A DNA stretch of 64,000 nucleotides from Flavobacterium agri (GTDB lineage Bacteria; Bacteroidota; Bacteroidia; Flavobacteriales; Flavobacteriaceae), in NCBI RefSeq assembly GCF_013401995.1, contig NZ_JACBJI010000007.1, positions 124,864 to 188,863 of the forward strand, written 5' to 3'. A model generated the notes under the pieces. The model saw only the letters and a program-made list of their open reading frames with translations, did not search any database and was not told the origin of the DNA. Every line of letters starts with the position of its first letter. Within the stretch, counting starts at the first letter, position 1. Both the position numbers and the translations under genes were made by a program. Positions 39,553 through 47,516 of this stretch are shown here, in pieces.

Positions 39553-40557
39553 ATGAAGCCATTTTATTTTTCGGTTATCGTTCCGGTGTACAATCGCCCC
39601 GACGAGATGCAGGAATTTTTGGAAAGCCTTGCCCAATCGACGTTCGCGAAGCCTTTTGAGGTTGTCATCGTCGAGGACGGATCTTCAATCCCTTGCAAGC
39701 ATGTAGCCGAAAGCTATTCATCCAAATTACAGATTTCGTATTACTTCAAACCGAATTCGGGTCCGGGCGATTCGCGTAATTTCGGTATGGAAAAAGCAGT
39801 GGGCGATTACTTTTTGATTTTCGATTCCGATTGCCTGATTCCCAAAGAATACCTTTCGATTGTCGACACCGAACTCGAAAAGAACTACGTCGATTGTTTC
39901 GGCGGTCCCGATGCGGCGCATCCATCATTTTCAGATATTCAGAAAGCGATCAACTTCGCGATGACTTCGATTATGACGACCGGTGGCATACGCGGCGGAT
40001 CGGAAACTGTCGACAAATTCCAGCCAAGAAGCTTTAATATGGGATTGTCGCGAAAGGCATTCGAATCTTCGGGAGGATTCGGGGACATTCATCCCGGTGA
40101 AGATCCCGATTTGTCGATACGTTTATGGGAAATGGGCTTCAAGACACGACTTTTTTCGAGAGCGTATGTTTTTCACAAGAGACGCATCGACTGGAACAAA
40201 TTTTACAAGCAGGTCAACAAATTCGGGAAAGCGAGACCGATTCTGGACAGTTGGTATCCCAAATACGCCAAACTCACTTTTTTTGCACCGACGGTGTTTG
40301 TCCTTGGTGCAATCCTCGCGGTTTTGCTCGCTTTTTTCGGGATTTGGCATTTCGTGTTCGCTTATGTTTTTTACTTCGCTTTCGCGTTTATTTTATCGGC
40401 TTCCCAAAACAATCTCAAGATAGGGGCGTACTCGATAGTGGCCATTGCGATACAATTTTACGGATATGGCGTCGGTTTTCTTAAGTCTTTCGTTAACGTG
40501 AGGCTGCTCAAACGCAAACCCCAAACCGTATTCCCGGAATTATTCTTCAAGAAATGA
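39553..40557 (+). CDS. Family 2 glycosyltransferase with C-terminal membrane segments
   Basis: A 334-residue protein: GT-A domain (1-235) with FSVIVPVYNRPDEMQEFLESL, VVIVEDGSS, a DSD-type metal motif in FLIFDSDCLIP and HPGEDPDLSIRLW, then two or three C-terminal membrane segments (about 245-315). This suits transfer of a sugar to a lipid-linked or surface acceptor at the inner membrane; donor and acceptor unknown. Its stop overlaps the coaE start (ATGA). Confidence 0.9.
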   Translation: MKPFYFSVIVPVYNRPDEMQEFLESLAQSTFAKPFEVVIVEDGSSIPCKHVAESYSSKLQISYYFKPNSGPGDSRNFGMEKAVGDYFLIFDSDCLIPKEYLSIVDTELEKNYVDCFGGPDAAHPSFSDIQKAINFAMTSIMTTGGIRGGSETVDKFQPRSFNMGLSRKAFESSGGFGDIHPGEDPDLSIRLWEMGFKTRLFSRAYVFHKRRIDWNKFYKQVNKFGKARPILDSWYPKYAKLTFFAPTVFVLGAILAVLLAFFGIWHFVFAYVFYFAFAFILSASQNNLKIGAYSIVAIAIQFYGYGVGFLKSFVNVRLLKRKPQTVFPELFFKK

Positions 40558-41138
40558 CAAAAGTGATCGGGTTGACGGGAGGAATCGGCAGCGGCAAATC
40601 GACCGTGGCACGTTATTTCGAGGAATTGGGTGTTCCGGTTTATTATGCAGACGATGCAGCCAAAGAAGTTATGAAAACGCCCGCAATGCTTGTCTCTCTT
40701 CAAAATATTTTCGGCAACGACGTAGTGATTGATGGAGTTTTGGACAGAAAGAAGCTTTCAACCTTGGTTTTTTCAGATAAAAACAAACTTGAAACGTTAA
40801 ATTCATTGGTGCATCCGGCTGTGCGAAAGCATTTTAGGGCTTGGTTGGACAATTACAAAGATGTGCCTTTCGTTATTCGAGAAGCGGCCATACTTTTCGA
40901 AAGCGGAAGTTATAAGGATTGTGAGAAAGTTATTACGGTTACGGCTCCGTTCGAAACGAAAATCGAACGCGTAATGCAAAGGGATTCGGTTACGAGACAG
41001 GACGTGATCTATCGCATGGAAAATCAATGGAGCGACGAAAAAAAAGCGTCGTTAAGTGACTTTATCATAGTAAACATCGACCTTGAGGCCACACGTGAAG
41101 AAGTCGTTAAAATCTTTAAAACTCTGAAAAAACTGTAA
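40554..41138 (+). CDS. coaE: Dephospho-CoA kinase
   Basis: Phosphorylates dephospho-CoA in the last step of CoA synthesis. The 194-residue P-loop kinase has GLTGGIGSGKSTVARYFEELG with YYADDAAKEV, then VHPAVRKHFRAWL, and IREAAILFESG and RVMQRDSVTRQDV. Co-translated with the glycosyltransferase upstream by a four-base overlap. Confidence 0.97.
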   Translation: MTKVIGLTGGIGSGKSTVARYFEELGVPVYYADDAAKEVMKTPAMLVSLQNIFGNDVVIDGVLDRKKLSTLVFSDKNKLETLNSLVHPAVRKHFRAWLDNYKDVPFVIREAAILFESGSYKDCEKVITVTAPFETKIERVMQRDSVTRQDVIYRMENQWSDEKKASLSDFIIVNIDLEATREEVVKIFKTLKKL

Positions 41139-41196
41139 TTTTTAGGGTGGATGTTAATGTTTGGTTAATCTATCGAACGTCTAAATGTTAAAATGT

Positions 41197-41204
41197 TAAT
41201 TTTG
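41197..41204 (+). promoter_or_regulatory. Promoter -7 element of the two-component operon
   Basis: TAATTTTG matches TAnnTTTG. The two ATGs at 41208 and 41211 lie three and six bases downstream, so the transcript may be leaderless. Confidence 0.5.
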
Positions 41205-41207
41205 TGA

Positions 41208-42791
41208 ATGATGAATAAATTGTTCTTCCGATTGCTCGTCGTTCTTATGAGTTTGTCCCTGATCGGTATCATACTTGTTCAGGTTTACTGGTTCAATACA
41301 TCGTTCAAAAACAACGATGAACAGTTTCGTTTCCACGTCAAGCAAATCATGAGCAACGTGTCTGAACAGCTGTTGAAACAGGAAATGTACCGCTACATCA
41401 GCCGTTACAGACATCTCGAGGACAGCACCGGAAAGACACCTGTCAAAAGCGATTTTCTCGAATTCGGATATTACCAGCGCGACAAGCGTACCAATGAGAC
41501 GATCGTGTATTCGAACAGCATTTTTGCCGAAGATTACAACCTGTCACCGTTCTTTGATAAAATTTCAGATAGCACCAGGATCAAGAGTTTCACGTCCAAA
41601 CGCACGACCGAGATCTACAACAATAACAACATGGATGTTTCGGGCATGCCGTCTAAGACGACTCCCGATATCAAAATCGAGAAATCGGGTAGCGACGCCA
41701 TTCTTGACGAAGCCCAATTCGAGATTTATTTTAAAGATGTTGCCGCCGTGCAGCCCATCCAGCAAAGGGTTACCAAAGAAAAACTGCAAGAATTGCTTTC
41801 TAAGGAACTCGATCAATTCGGGGTGAAAACACCTTACGAATATGCGGTTTACAGCAACGGGTTAGCTACGAAAGTGAAATCGGACCGATTCGCCTACGAC
41901 AAATACGCGACGTATTCGATCCCGATTTTCACGAACGACGAAGGAAGCAACAATTACCAGCTTCTCGTAAGTTTTCCGCAAAAGAAGAAGTTCCTGTTTT
42001 CAGAATTGGTGGGTATTACCGTACTTTCCATAGTCTTTACGCTCATCATCATCATCGCGTATTCGAGTGCCTTGAACCAGCTGATCAAGCAGCGTCAGAT
42101 TTCTGAAATCAAGACCGATTTCATCAACAACATGACGCACGAGTTCAAAACGCCCATCGCGACGATCAACCTGGCGCTCGACGCGATCAAGAATCCGAAG
42201 ATCATCGAGGATCAGGACAAAGTGAAGCGCTATCTGCAAATGATCCGGGACGAAAACAAACGCATGCACGCCCAAGTCGAGAATGTACTCAGGATTTCAA
42301 AACTCGAGAAGAAGGAACTTGAAATCACGAAGGAATCAAACGATTTGCACGACATTCTTGAAGAAGCTATCGAGCATGTGAGTTTGATCGTAGAAGACCG
42401 CCAAGGCACGATCACCACGCATTTCAATGCCAAACGCTCGACGGTTTTGCTCAACGATGTGCATTTCACGAACGTGATCGTGAACATACTCGACAATGCG
42501 ATCAAATACACGCCCGGTATTCCTGAAATTGACATTACGACGGAAAACGTGAAGGATTTCGTCATCATACGGGTCAAAGACAACGGACTCGGTATGAGTA
42601 AAGCGGCACAGAAACGCATTTTCGAAAAGTTCTACCGCGAACATACAGGCGATATACACAACGTGAAAGGCCACGGATTAGGGCTGGCTTACGTGAAGCG
42701 CATCGTCGACGACCACAACGGTCAAATTTTTGTAGAAAGTGAAAAAGGGAAGGGTAGCACCTTCATAATCAAAATACCACTAATTAACTAA
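41208..42791 (+). CDS. Sensor histidine kinase
   Basis: A 527-residue membrane kinase: first membrane segment at about 8-28, a ~230-residue periplasmic sensor region, second segment at about 265-290, dimerisation/phospho-acceptor box with His311 in INNMTHEFKTPIATINLALD, and an ATPase domain with NVIVNILDNAIKYTP, VKDNGLGMS and GHGLGLAYVKRIV. The start may be the second ATG at 41211. The regulator gene follows 10 bp later, so they form one two-component pair. Signal unknown. Confidence 0.95.
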   Translation: MMNKLFFRLLVVLMSLSLIGIILVQVYWFNTSFKNNDEQFRFHVKQIMSNVSEQLLKQEMYRYISRYRHLEDSTGKTPVKSDFLEFGYYQRDKRTNETIVYSNSIFAEDYNLSPFFDKISDSTRIKSFTSKRTTEIYNNNNMDVSGMPSKTTPDIKIEKSGSDAILDEAQFEIYFKDVAAVQPIQQRVTKEKLQELLSKELDQFGVKTPYEYAVYSNGLATKVKSDRFAYDKYATYSIPIFTNDEGSNNYQLLVSFPQKKKFLFSELVGITVLSIVFTLIIIIAYSSALNQLIKQRQISEIKTDFINNMTHEFKTPIATINLALDAIKNPKIIEDQDKVKRYLQMIRDENKRMHAQVENVLRISKLEKKELEITKESNDLHDILEEAIEHVSLIVEDRQGTITTHFNAKRSTVLLNDVHFTNVIVNILDNAIKYTPGIPEIDITTENVKDFVIIRVKDNGLGMSKAAQKRIFEKFYREHTGDIHNVKGHGLGLAYVKRIVDDHNGQIFVESEKGKGSTFIIKIPLIN

Positions 42792-42801
42792 GCGCACAGC
42801 T

Positions 42802-43518
42802 ATGGAAACGGAAAATAAAAAAATCCTGCTAGTAGAAGACGACCAAAACTTCGGGGCTATCCTAAAGGACTACCTTACCTTGAACGATTTTGACGTTACC
42901 CTCGCCAAGAACGGAATGGAAGGCTTCGAAAAATTCAAAAAAGATACATACGACCTCTGTATACTCGATGTCATGATGCCGTACAAAGACGGTTATACGT
43001 TGGCCAAGGAAATCAGGGAAAAAAATAAAGACGTGCCAATCATTTTCCTCACAGCAAAGTCGATGAAGGAAGATGTGCTCAAAGGCTATAAAGTAGGAGC
43101 GGACGACTATTTGAACAAACCGTTCGATTCTGAAGTGCTTTTGATGAAAATCAAGGCAATCATGCAACGCAAAGCGGCCGATACGAAAAACGACAACGTG
43201 AAATTCGAGTTTCAGATCGGCAACTTCCACCTGAATTCAAAATTGCGTTTCCTTACGTACAAAGATGAAGAGCCGATTAAACTTTCGCCAAAAGAGAACG
43301 AACTTTTGAAAATGCTCGTGTTGCACGAAAATGACTTGATGCCGCGTGAATTGGCGCTTACCAAAATTTGGAGAGACGACAATTACTTCACTTCAAGAAG
43401 TATGGACGTGTACATCGCCAAACTAAGAAAATACCTCAAACGCGACGAAGACGTCGAGATCCTGAACATCCACGGCGAAGGTTTCAGGCTCGTGGTCAAA
43501 AACGGAGCAGAGAAATAA
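42802..43518 (+). CDS. OmpR-family response regulator
   Basis: A 238-residue regulator: receiver domain with LVEDDQNFG, phospho-acceptor Asp56 in CILDVMMPYKDG and Lys in YLNKPF, then a winged-helix DNA-binding domain (about 130-235) with LSPKENELLKMLVLHEND and RSMDVYIAKLRKYL. It is the cognate regulator of the kinase directly upstream. A terminator follows. Confidence 0.96.
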   Translation: METENKKILLVEDDQNFGAILKDYLTLNDFDVTLAKNGMEGFEKFKKDTYDLCILDVMMPYKDGYTLAKEIREKNKDVPIIFLTAKSMKEDVLKGYKVGADDYLNKPFDSEVLLMKIKAIMQRKAADTKNDNVKFEFQIGNFHLNSKLRFLTYKDEEPIKLSPKENELLKMLVLHENDLMPRELALTKIWRDDNYFTSRSMDVYIAKLRKYLKRDEDVEILNIHGEGFRLVVKNGAEK

Positions 43519-43527
43519 GAGAAGAAG

Positions 43528-43556
43528 TCCTCGGTTAGCGCCGGGGATTTTTTTTT
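43528..43556 (+). terminator. Rho-independent terminator of the two-component operon
   Basis: Stem TCCTCGG / CCGGGGA (one wobble) with a six-base loop and nine Ts, 10 bp after the regulator stop. Confidence 0.85.
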
Positions 43557-43559
43557 AAA

Positions 43560-43708
43560 GACGAAAAGATAGACGGATAGATAATAGACTCTTCTGGCTA
43601 AAAAGAAATTCATGTCCGATTCAAATCTCGACCAATCTCTTGCTGGTCAAAAAAGAGAGATGTCTTTTCACATGACGTCTATTATCTATCAGTCTATCAT
43701 CTATAATC
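43560..43708. repeat. Dispersed palindromic element, copy 3 (H5)
   Basis: Left arm 43560-43589 (with GGATAGATAATAGAC) and right arm 43677-43708 (starting GTCTATTATCTATC) are inverted repeats of the same family as 10487 and 17239. The 87-bp interior begins CTCTTCTGGCTAAAAAGAAA, resembling the interior edge of the other copies. It fills the gap between convergent genes and ends one base before the thioesterase stop codon. Confidence 0.8.
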
Positions 43709-43709
43709 T

Positions 43710-44441
43710 TTACAACGAAATCCTGAGTCCGAAACAGGCTTTCCCGTCTTTCAAAATCCCGAAAGTCTCCGAGTTCGCATCTGACGATATTTCAACTTCA
43801 TCGCCCAAAACCAATTCCTTCATAAAGTTCATGTCGATGGCTTTGACCTGGTTTTTCAACAGCGTTTTCGCGTCGAAATAATCCAGGCACCATTCAAGAT
43901 ACTTGACATTGTTCGCGTGGTTTACGATATCCAGATCCGAAAGCAACACTTTGTGATCGGCGAGTTTGTTCGAAAGTTGCGTCAAATCGACTTTTGAAGT
44001 ACGCTCTTGCGTTGAATGATTTTGTTCGAATTTCTCGAAATGATCCGTCGGTAACGCAAGTGCCTCGGGTCTTCTCGTCTTCGTGTTGAAAACCGCCCAA
44101 AACGTTTCACAGCTTACGATTTTCAAGTCGCCCAAATACATTTCCAAAGCACGCACAGAACGCGAATTCTCAAGATTCACGATCCAGGTCTTTATCGTCA
44201 CGACGTCTTTCCATTTGGGCAACTGCAGAATTTCGACACGCATGCGGCTCAATACCCAAGCCTGGCCGTGTGCCTGCATGTCGCTGAATGCGATTCCGCC
44301 AAGTTCGGCATGTTCGCCAGCGGCAAGTTGCAACATATTGCACAAATCGGTGAGACGCAAAAAACCGTTCGGAAGGCATTGCGTAAAATCGATTCTCCTT
44401 TCGTGAGAGAAGACAGAGGTGAAGTTTTCGGCTATCGGCAT
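43710..44441 (-). CDS. Acyl-ACP thioesterase (double hotdog)
   Basis: A 243-residue protein of the FatA/FatB-like family that releases fatty acids from acyl carrier protein. Two hotdog halves are visible: the N-terminal with ILQLPKWKDVVTIKTWIVNL, and the C-terminal starting SDLDIVNHANNVKYLEWCLD, which resembles the conserved NxHxNN catalytic region. The ATG at 44441 overlaps the preceding stop by one base (TAATG); the longer ORF upstream reads through another gene and is rejected. Confidence 0.88.
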   Translation of the reverse strand: MPIAENFTSVFSHERRIDFTQCLPNGFLRLTDLCNMLQLAAGEHAELGGIAFSDMQAHGQAWVLSRMRVEILQLPKWKDVVTIKTWIVNLENSRSVRALEMYLGDLKIVSCETFWAVFNTKTRRPEALALPTDHFEKFEQNHSTQERTSKVDLTQLSNKLADHKVLLSDLDIVNHANNVKYLEWCLDYFDAKTLLKNQVKAIDMNFMKELVLGDEVEISSDANSETFGILKDGKACFGLRISL

Positions 44442-45064
44442 TATCGTATCATTAACCCGAACCCGACCTGCACGGAATTCGCCTTCGAGTAAAAGTCGTG
44501 CAATTCTTGGGCTGTGTCCACATCGATATTCGAATGGACGTAGTTCGCAGTCAAAAATACGGATAAATGTTTGTAAACCGCCCAATCTGCGGTCAATCCG
44601 GCGCGAAGGTCGCTCGCGGGTTGGTTGCCGAAACGCTCGTTGCCTATTTTGAGGTAAAGCATCGAAACGCCTGCGCCCAAAGTCGGTTTGATGCAAAAAG
44701 AAGTTTCCGATCCGATGGAATACGATACGGCCGCAAACAACGATTGATAAGACGATTGGTCTACGGGTTGTGCGATCAGCGTATGGTTGTCCACTTTATA
44801 AGTCGAGCGTTCGAATCCGAGCAATAAGCGCAAATCCTTATAGCGGATCGGGCTGATATTGAACCCGAAACCCGGATTCGCATTATAAGCGTCGGCAAAT
44901 TGTTGGTCGCCGAAATGGATAGGATAAAAACCGTAGAACCGGATTTGTGGCACGGCCGAAACGGTTTTCTCAACCGGTTTTTCCGCCGCGACGGCAGTCG
45001 TATCCTGAGATGAAGCGATGAATGAAAAAAGGCAAGCCGTACAACAGTATAGAAATTTCTTCAT
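44441..45064 (-). CDS. Outer-membrane beta-barrel protein
   Basis: A 207-residue exported protein: signal peptide (MKKFLYCCTACLFSFIASSQ), a short linker rich in Ala/Glu/Val and a ~160-residue region of alternating hydrophobic strands with aromatic ends (FYGFYPIHFG, SVFLTANYVHSN, VQVGFGLMI) typical of small eight-strand outer-membrane barrels. Function unknown. Four bases after the lipoprotein gene and overlapping the thioesterase start, so part of one operon. Confidence 0.75.
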   Translation of the reverse strand: MKKFLYCCTACLFSFIASSQDTTAVAAEKPVEKTVSAVPQIRFYGFYPIHFGDQQFADAYNANPGFGFNISPIRYKDLRLLLGFERSTYKVDNHTLIAQPVDQSSYQSLFAAVSYSIGSETSFCIKPTLGAGVSMLYLKIGNERFGNQPASDLRAGLTADWAVYKHLSVFLTANYVHSNIDVDTAQELHDFYSKANSVQVGFGLMIR

Positions 45065-45067
45065 GCT

Positions 45068-45700
45068 TCAGTAGTTTTGGATGATTTGAAGGTTATCGTT
45101 TCCTACGACCACATCCGAAATATGTTCGGTCGTTTGCCCCGTATTGCCATCGAAAACGAAATAATGCAGTTGGACGGTTTGGTTTTTATACACCTTTTGG
45201 GAATAGACCGGATCTACCAAATCGTCCGAATAATCGACGCCTTCACCGCCGAGCATGCCCGTAAAATAGGAACCCTGAAGTTCATGGTTCGCATCGGATT
45301 GCTCATAAAGGACCTGGACGATGACCGTTTCATCAATACGGTCGAGTGTAGCATTTATGGAAAATGTGTAGTCGTTCTCAAAATGCTCATCCATGATGTT
45401 GAAATACGTCCGTGTTTGGAAAACATCGCTAACCCGCGCGTAAGTGATCGAATAACGGGCATAGCCTTCTTCAACTTGCGGAAACACCATTTTCAAGTTA
45501 CCGTTCGCATCGGTATAACCAACCGAAAGCAAATCGCTGTCGTCTTCATCTTCTGCCGTAAGTTCGCACCTTACGTTCGCGGCGGGATTTCCATCAATAT
45601 CGGTCACATGCGATTTGAGCACGTAACGCGTTTCGGGTTCGTAACTGACATCGCACGACAGCAAAGTCGTCAGCAATGCGAAAAGCAAAAGTTTTTTCAT
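45068..45700 (-). CDS. Lipoprotein with Ig-like/carboxypeptidase-regulatory-like domain
   Basis: A 210-residue lipoprotein: signal MKKLLLFALLTTLLSC (lipid-attachment Cys about residue 16), then a beta-sandwich of regulatory-like type (HVTDIDGNPAANVRCELTAE ... GYTDANGNLKMVFP). Specific role unknown. First gene of the three-gene lipoprotein-barrel-thioesterase group. Confidence 0.78.
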   Translation of the reverse strand: MKKLLLFALLTTLLSCDVSYEPETRYVLKSHVTDIDGNPAANVRCELTAEDEDDSDLLSVGYTDANGNLKMVFPQVEEGYARYSITYARVSDVFQTRTYFNIMDEHFENDYTFSINATLDRIDETVIVQVLYEQSDANHELQGSYFTGMLGGEGVDYSDDLVDPVYSQKVYKNQTVQLHYFVFDGNTGQTTEHISDVVVGNDNLQIIQNY

Positions 45701-45780
45701 CGGTCGGTTTTATAGGTTCAAAATCACGGAAATATACGCCATGATTTTTCTTACAGATGGAATAATCCAGAAAGGTTGCT

Positions 45781-46680
45781 TCAAATCGCCTTTTTTTTAA
45801 TGAAGTTTACGATTTCTTCATGCTTTCCGGCGTCGAACCACGTGGCCAATTCGTTTCTTCTGAACCACGTCAGTTGGCGTTTGGCGAAGCGTCGCGTATT
45901 TTTTTTGATTTCCTCGATGGCAAAATCCAGCGAAATCTTGCCTTCGAAATAATCGAAAAGTTCGCGATAGCCAACAGTTTGCAAAGCGTTCAGGTTTTTA
46001 TGCGGATGCAAGTTGCGGGCTTCCTCGACCAAACCTTCGCTCACCATAACGTCGACACGTTTGTTGATGCGGTCGTAAATGATATCGCGAGGCGCGTCCA
46101 AACCGATCACGACAGGAGTGAAGCCGCGTTTGTTGGTTTTTTGCTTTCGAAACGACGAATAAGGTTTTCCCGTTCCGAGGCAAACTTCCAAAGCGCGCAT
46201 CAGCCTTTGCGGGTTTTGGGTATCGACCTGCGAAAAATAGACCGGATCGAGCTTTTCGACTTGAGATTGAAGATAACCGATGCCTTTCGCTTCATATTCC
46301 GACGTGATTTTTTCGCGTACTGAAGCATCGATTTCGGGAAATTCGTCAAAACCCTTGAGTACGGCATCGACATATAATCCGGAACCGCCGACCATGATGA
46401 CGAAATCGCGCCTTTGAAACAATTCGTCGAGCTTCGCCAAAGCTTCTTTTTCAAAATCTCCGACGGTATATTCCTCGAAAATAGATTTGTTGTGGATGAA
46501 GTGATGTTGTGCAGCGGCCAATTCCTCTGCGTCGGGTACGGCCGTTCCTATCGTCATTTCCTTAAAGAACTGTCGCGAATCGCACGAAATGATCTCGCAA
46601 TCGAACGCGTGCGCCAATTGGATGCTCAACGCGGTTTTTCCGATAGCCGTCGGGCCGATGATGATGATCAGGTATTTCAT
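45781..46680 (-). CDS. miaA: tRNA dimethylallyltransferase
   Basis: Transfers dimethylallyl to A37 of tRNAs reading UNN codons. The 299-residue protein has the P-loop GPTAIGKTALSIQLA, SCDSRQFFKEMTIGTA, HHFIHNKSIFEEYTVGDF, VGGSGLYVDAV and the C-terminal TRRFAKRQLTWFRR. It overlaps the upstream channel gene by four bases. Confidence 0.97.
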   Translation of the reverse strand: MKYLIIIIGPTAIGKTALSIQLAHAFDCEIISCDSRQFFKEMTIGTAVPDAEELAAAQHHFIHNKSIFEEYTVGDFEKEALAKLDELFQRRDFVIMVGGSGLYVDAVLKGFDEFPEIDASVREKITSEYEAKGIGYLQSQVEKLDPVYFSQVDTQNPQRLMRALEVCLGTGKPYSSFRKQKTNKRGFTPVVIGLDAPRDIIYDRINKRVDVMVSEGLVEEARNLHPHKNLNALQTVGYRELFDYFEGKISLDFAIEEIKKNTRRFAKRQLTWFRRNELATWFDAGKHEEIVNFIKKKAI

Positions 46681-47495
46681 TTGTTAAGGCTGTGGCCGCA
46701 ATTATAACAGAATTTGGCGTCGTCTCTGTGGTGGTCGGCGTTGCAGTTCGGGCATTTTTGCGTGTTGAGCTGAACGTCTTGCTTCATCAGTTGTGCGCCG
46801 ACCAATCCGGTAGGCACGGCGATGATGCCGTATCCCAAAATCATGATGATCACCGAAATGAACTGGCCTAAAGGCGTAGCAGGCGTGATGTCGCCAAAAC
46901 CGACCGTGGTAAGGGTTACGATCGTCCAATACACACTCATCGGGATACTCGTAAAGCCGCTGTCTGGTCCTTCTACGATATACATGACCGTTCCCAGAAT
47001 CACGCAGATCACGATTACCGAAAACAGGAAAACCGCAATTTTCGTACGGCTTCTCCTCAACGCATCCATTAGCTGGTTTCCGGCTCCGACAAAATGCACG
47101 AGTTTCAATATCCTGAAAATCCGAAGTAATCTCAAAGCCCGAAGTGCAACCAAGAAATGGAATCCCGGGAACAAAAGATCGACGTACGAAGGCAGCAAAG
47201 CCAGTAAATCGATGATGCCGTAAAGACTCAGGACGAACGTGAGCGGCTTCTTTACAGAGACCAGACGCCCGATGTATTCCATCGTAAAGAAAATGGTGAT
47301 GACCCATTCGATTACCGCGAGTTCTTTACCGTAAATCACTTTGACCGAAGCGACGCTCTCGAGCATCACGGCCGCAATACTCAAAAGGATCAACCCCAAA
47401 AGGATCAGGTCAAAAAGTTTGCCGGCTGGCGTGTCGGCCTCGTAAATGACCGTGTGCAGTTTGTGCCTGAATTTGCTGTTGGCGCTTTCGTTCAT
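46677..47495 (-). CDS. Voltage-gated-type K+ channel with C-terminal zinc ribbon
   Basis: A 272-residue ion channel: six membrane segments (about 30-235) with arginine-spaced S4 (ALRALRLLRIFRILKLV), pore helix and selectivity filter TLTTVGFGDI, then a C-terminal double-CxxC zinc ribbon (CPNCNADHHRDDAKFCYNCG). The S1-S6 part is a standard bacterial Kv channel. The added zinc ribbon is unusual. It overlaps miaA and starts 21 bp after the exonuclease gene. Confidence 0.93.
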   Translation of the reverse strand: MNESANSKFRHKLHTVIYEADTPAGKLFDLILLGLILLSIAAVMLESVASVKVIYGKELAVIEWVITIFFTMEYIGRLVSVKKPLTFVLSLYGIIDLLALLPSYVDLLFPGFHFLVALRALRLLRIFRILKLVHFVGAGNQLMDALRRSRTKIAVFLFSVIVICVILGTVMYIVEGPDSGFTSIPMSVYWTIVTLTTVGFGDITPATPLGQFISVIIMILGYGIIAVPTGLVGAQLMKQDVQLNTQKCPNCNADHHRDDAKFCYNCGHSLNK

Positions 47496-47516
47496 ACTTA
47501 CAAGGTAAGCAATCGC

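Noticed and set aside
43612..43881. 89-codon ORF running through the third dispersed palindrome
   Set aside because: It spans the repeat and the antisense of the thioesterase gene; no family or signal.
44441..44696. N-terminal extension of the thioesterase ORF
   Set aside because: The extra 85 codons overlap the barrel protein in another frame; the ATG at 44441 in a TAATG overlap fits the family.
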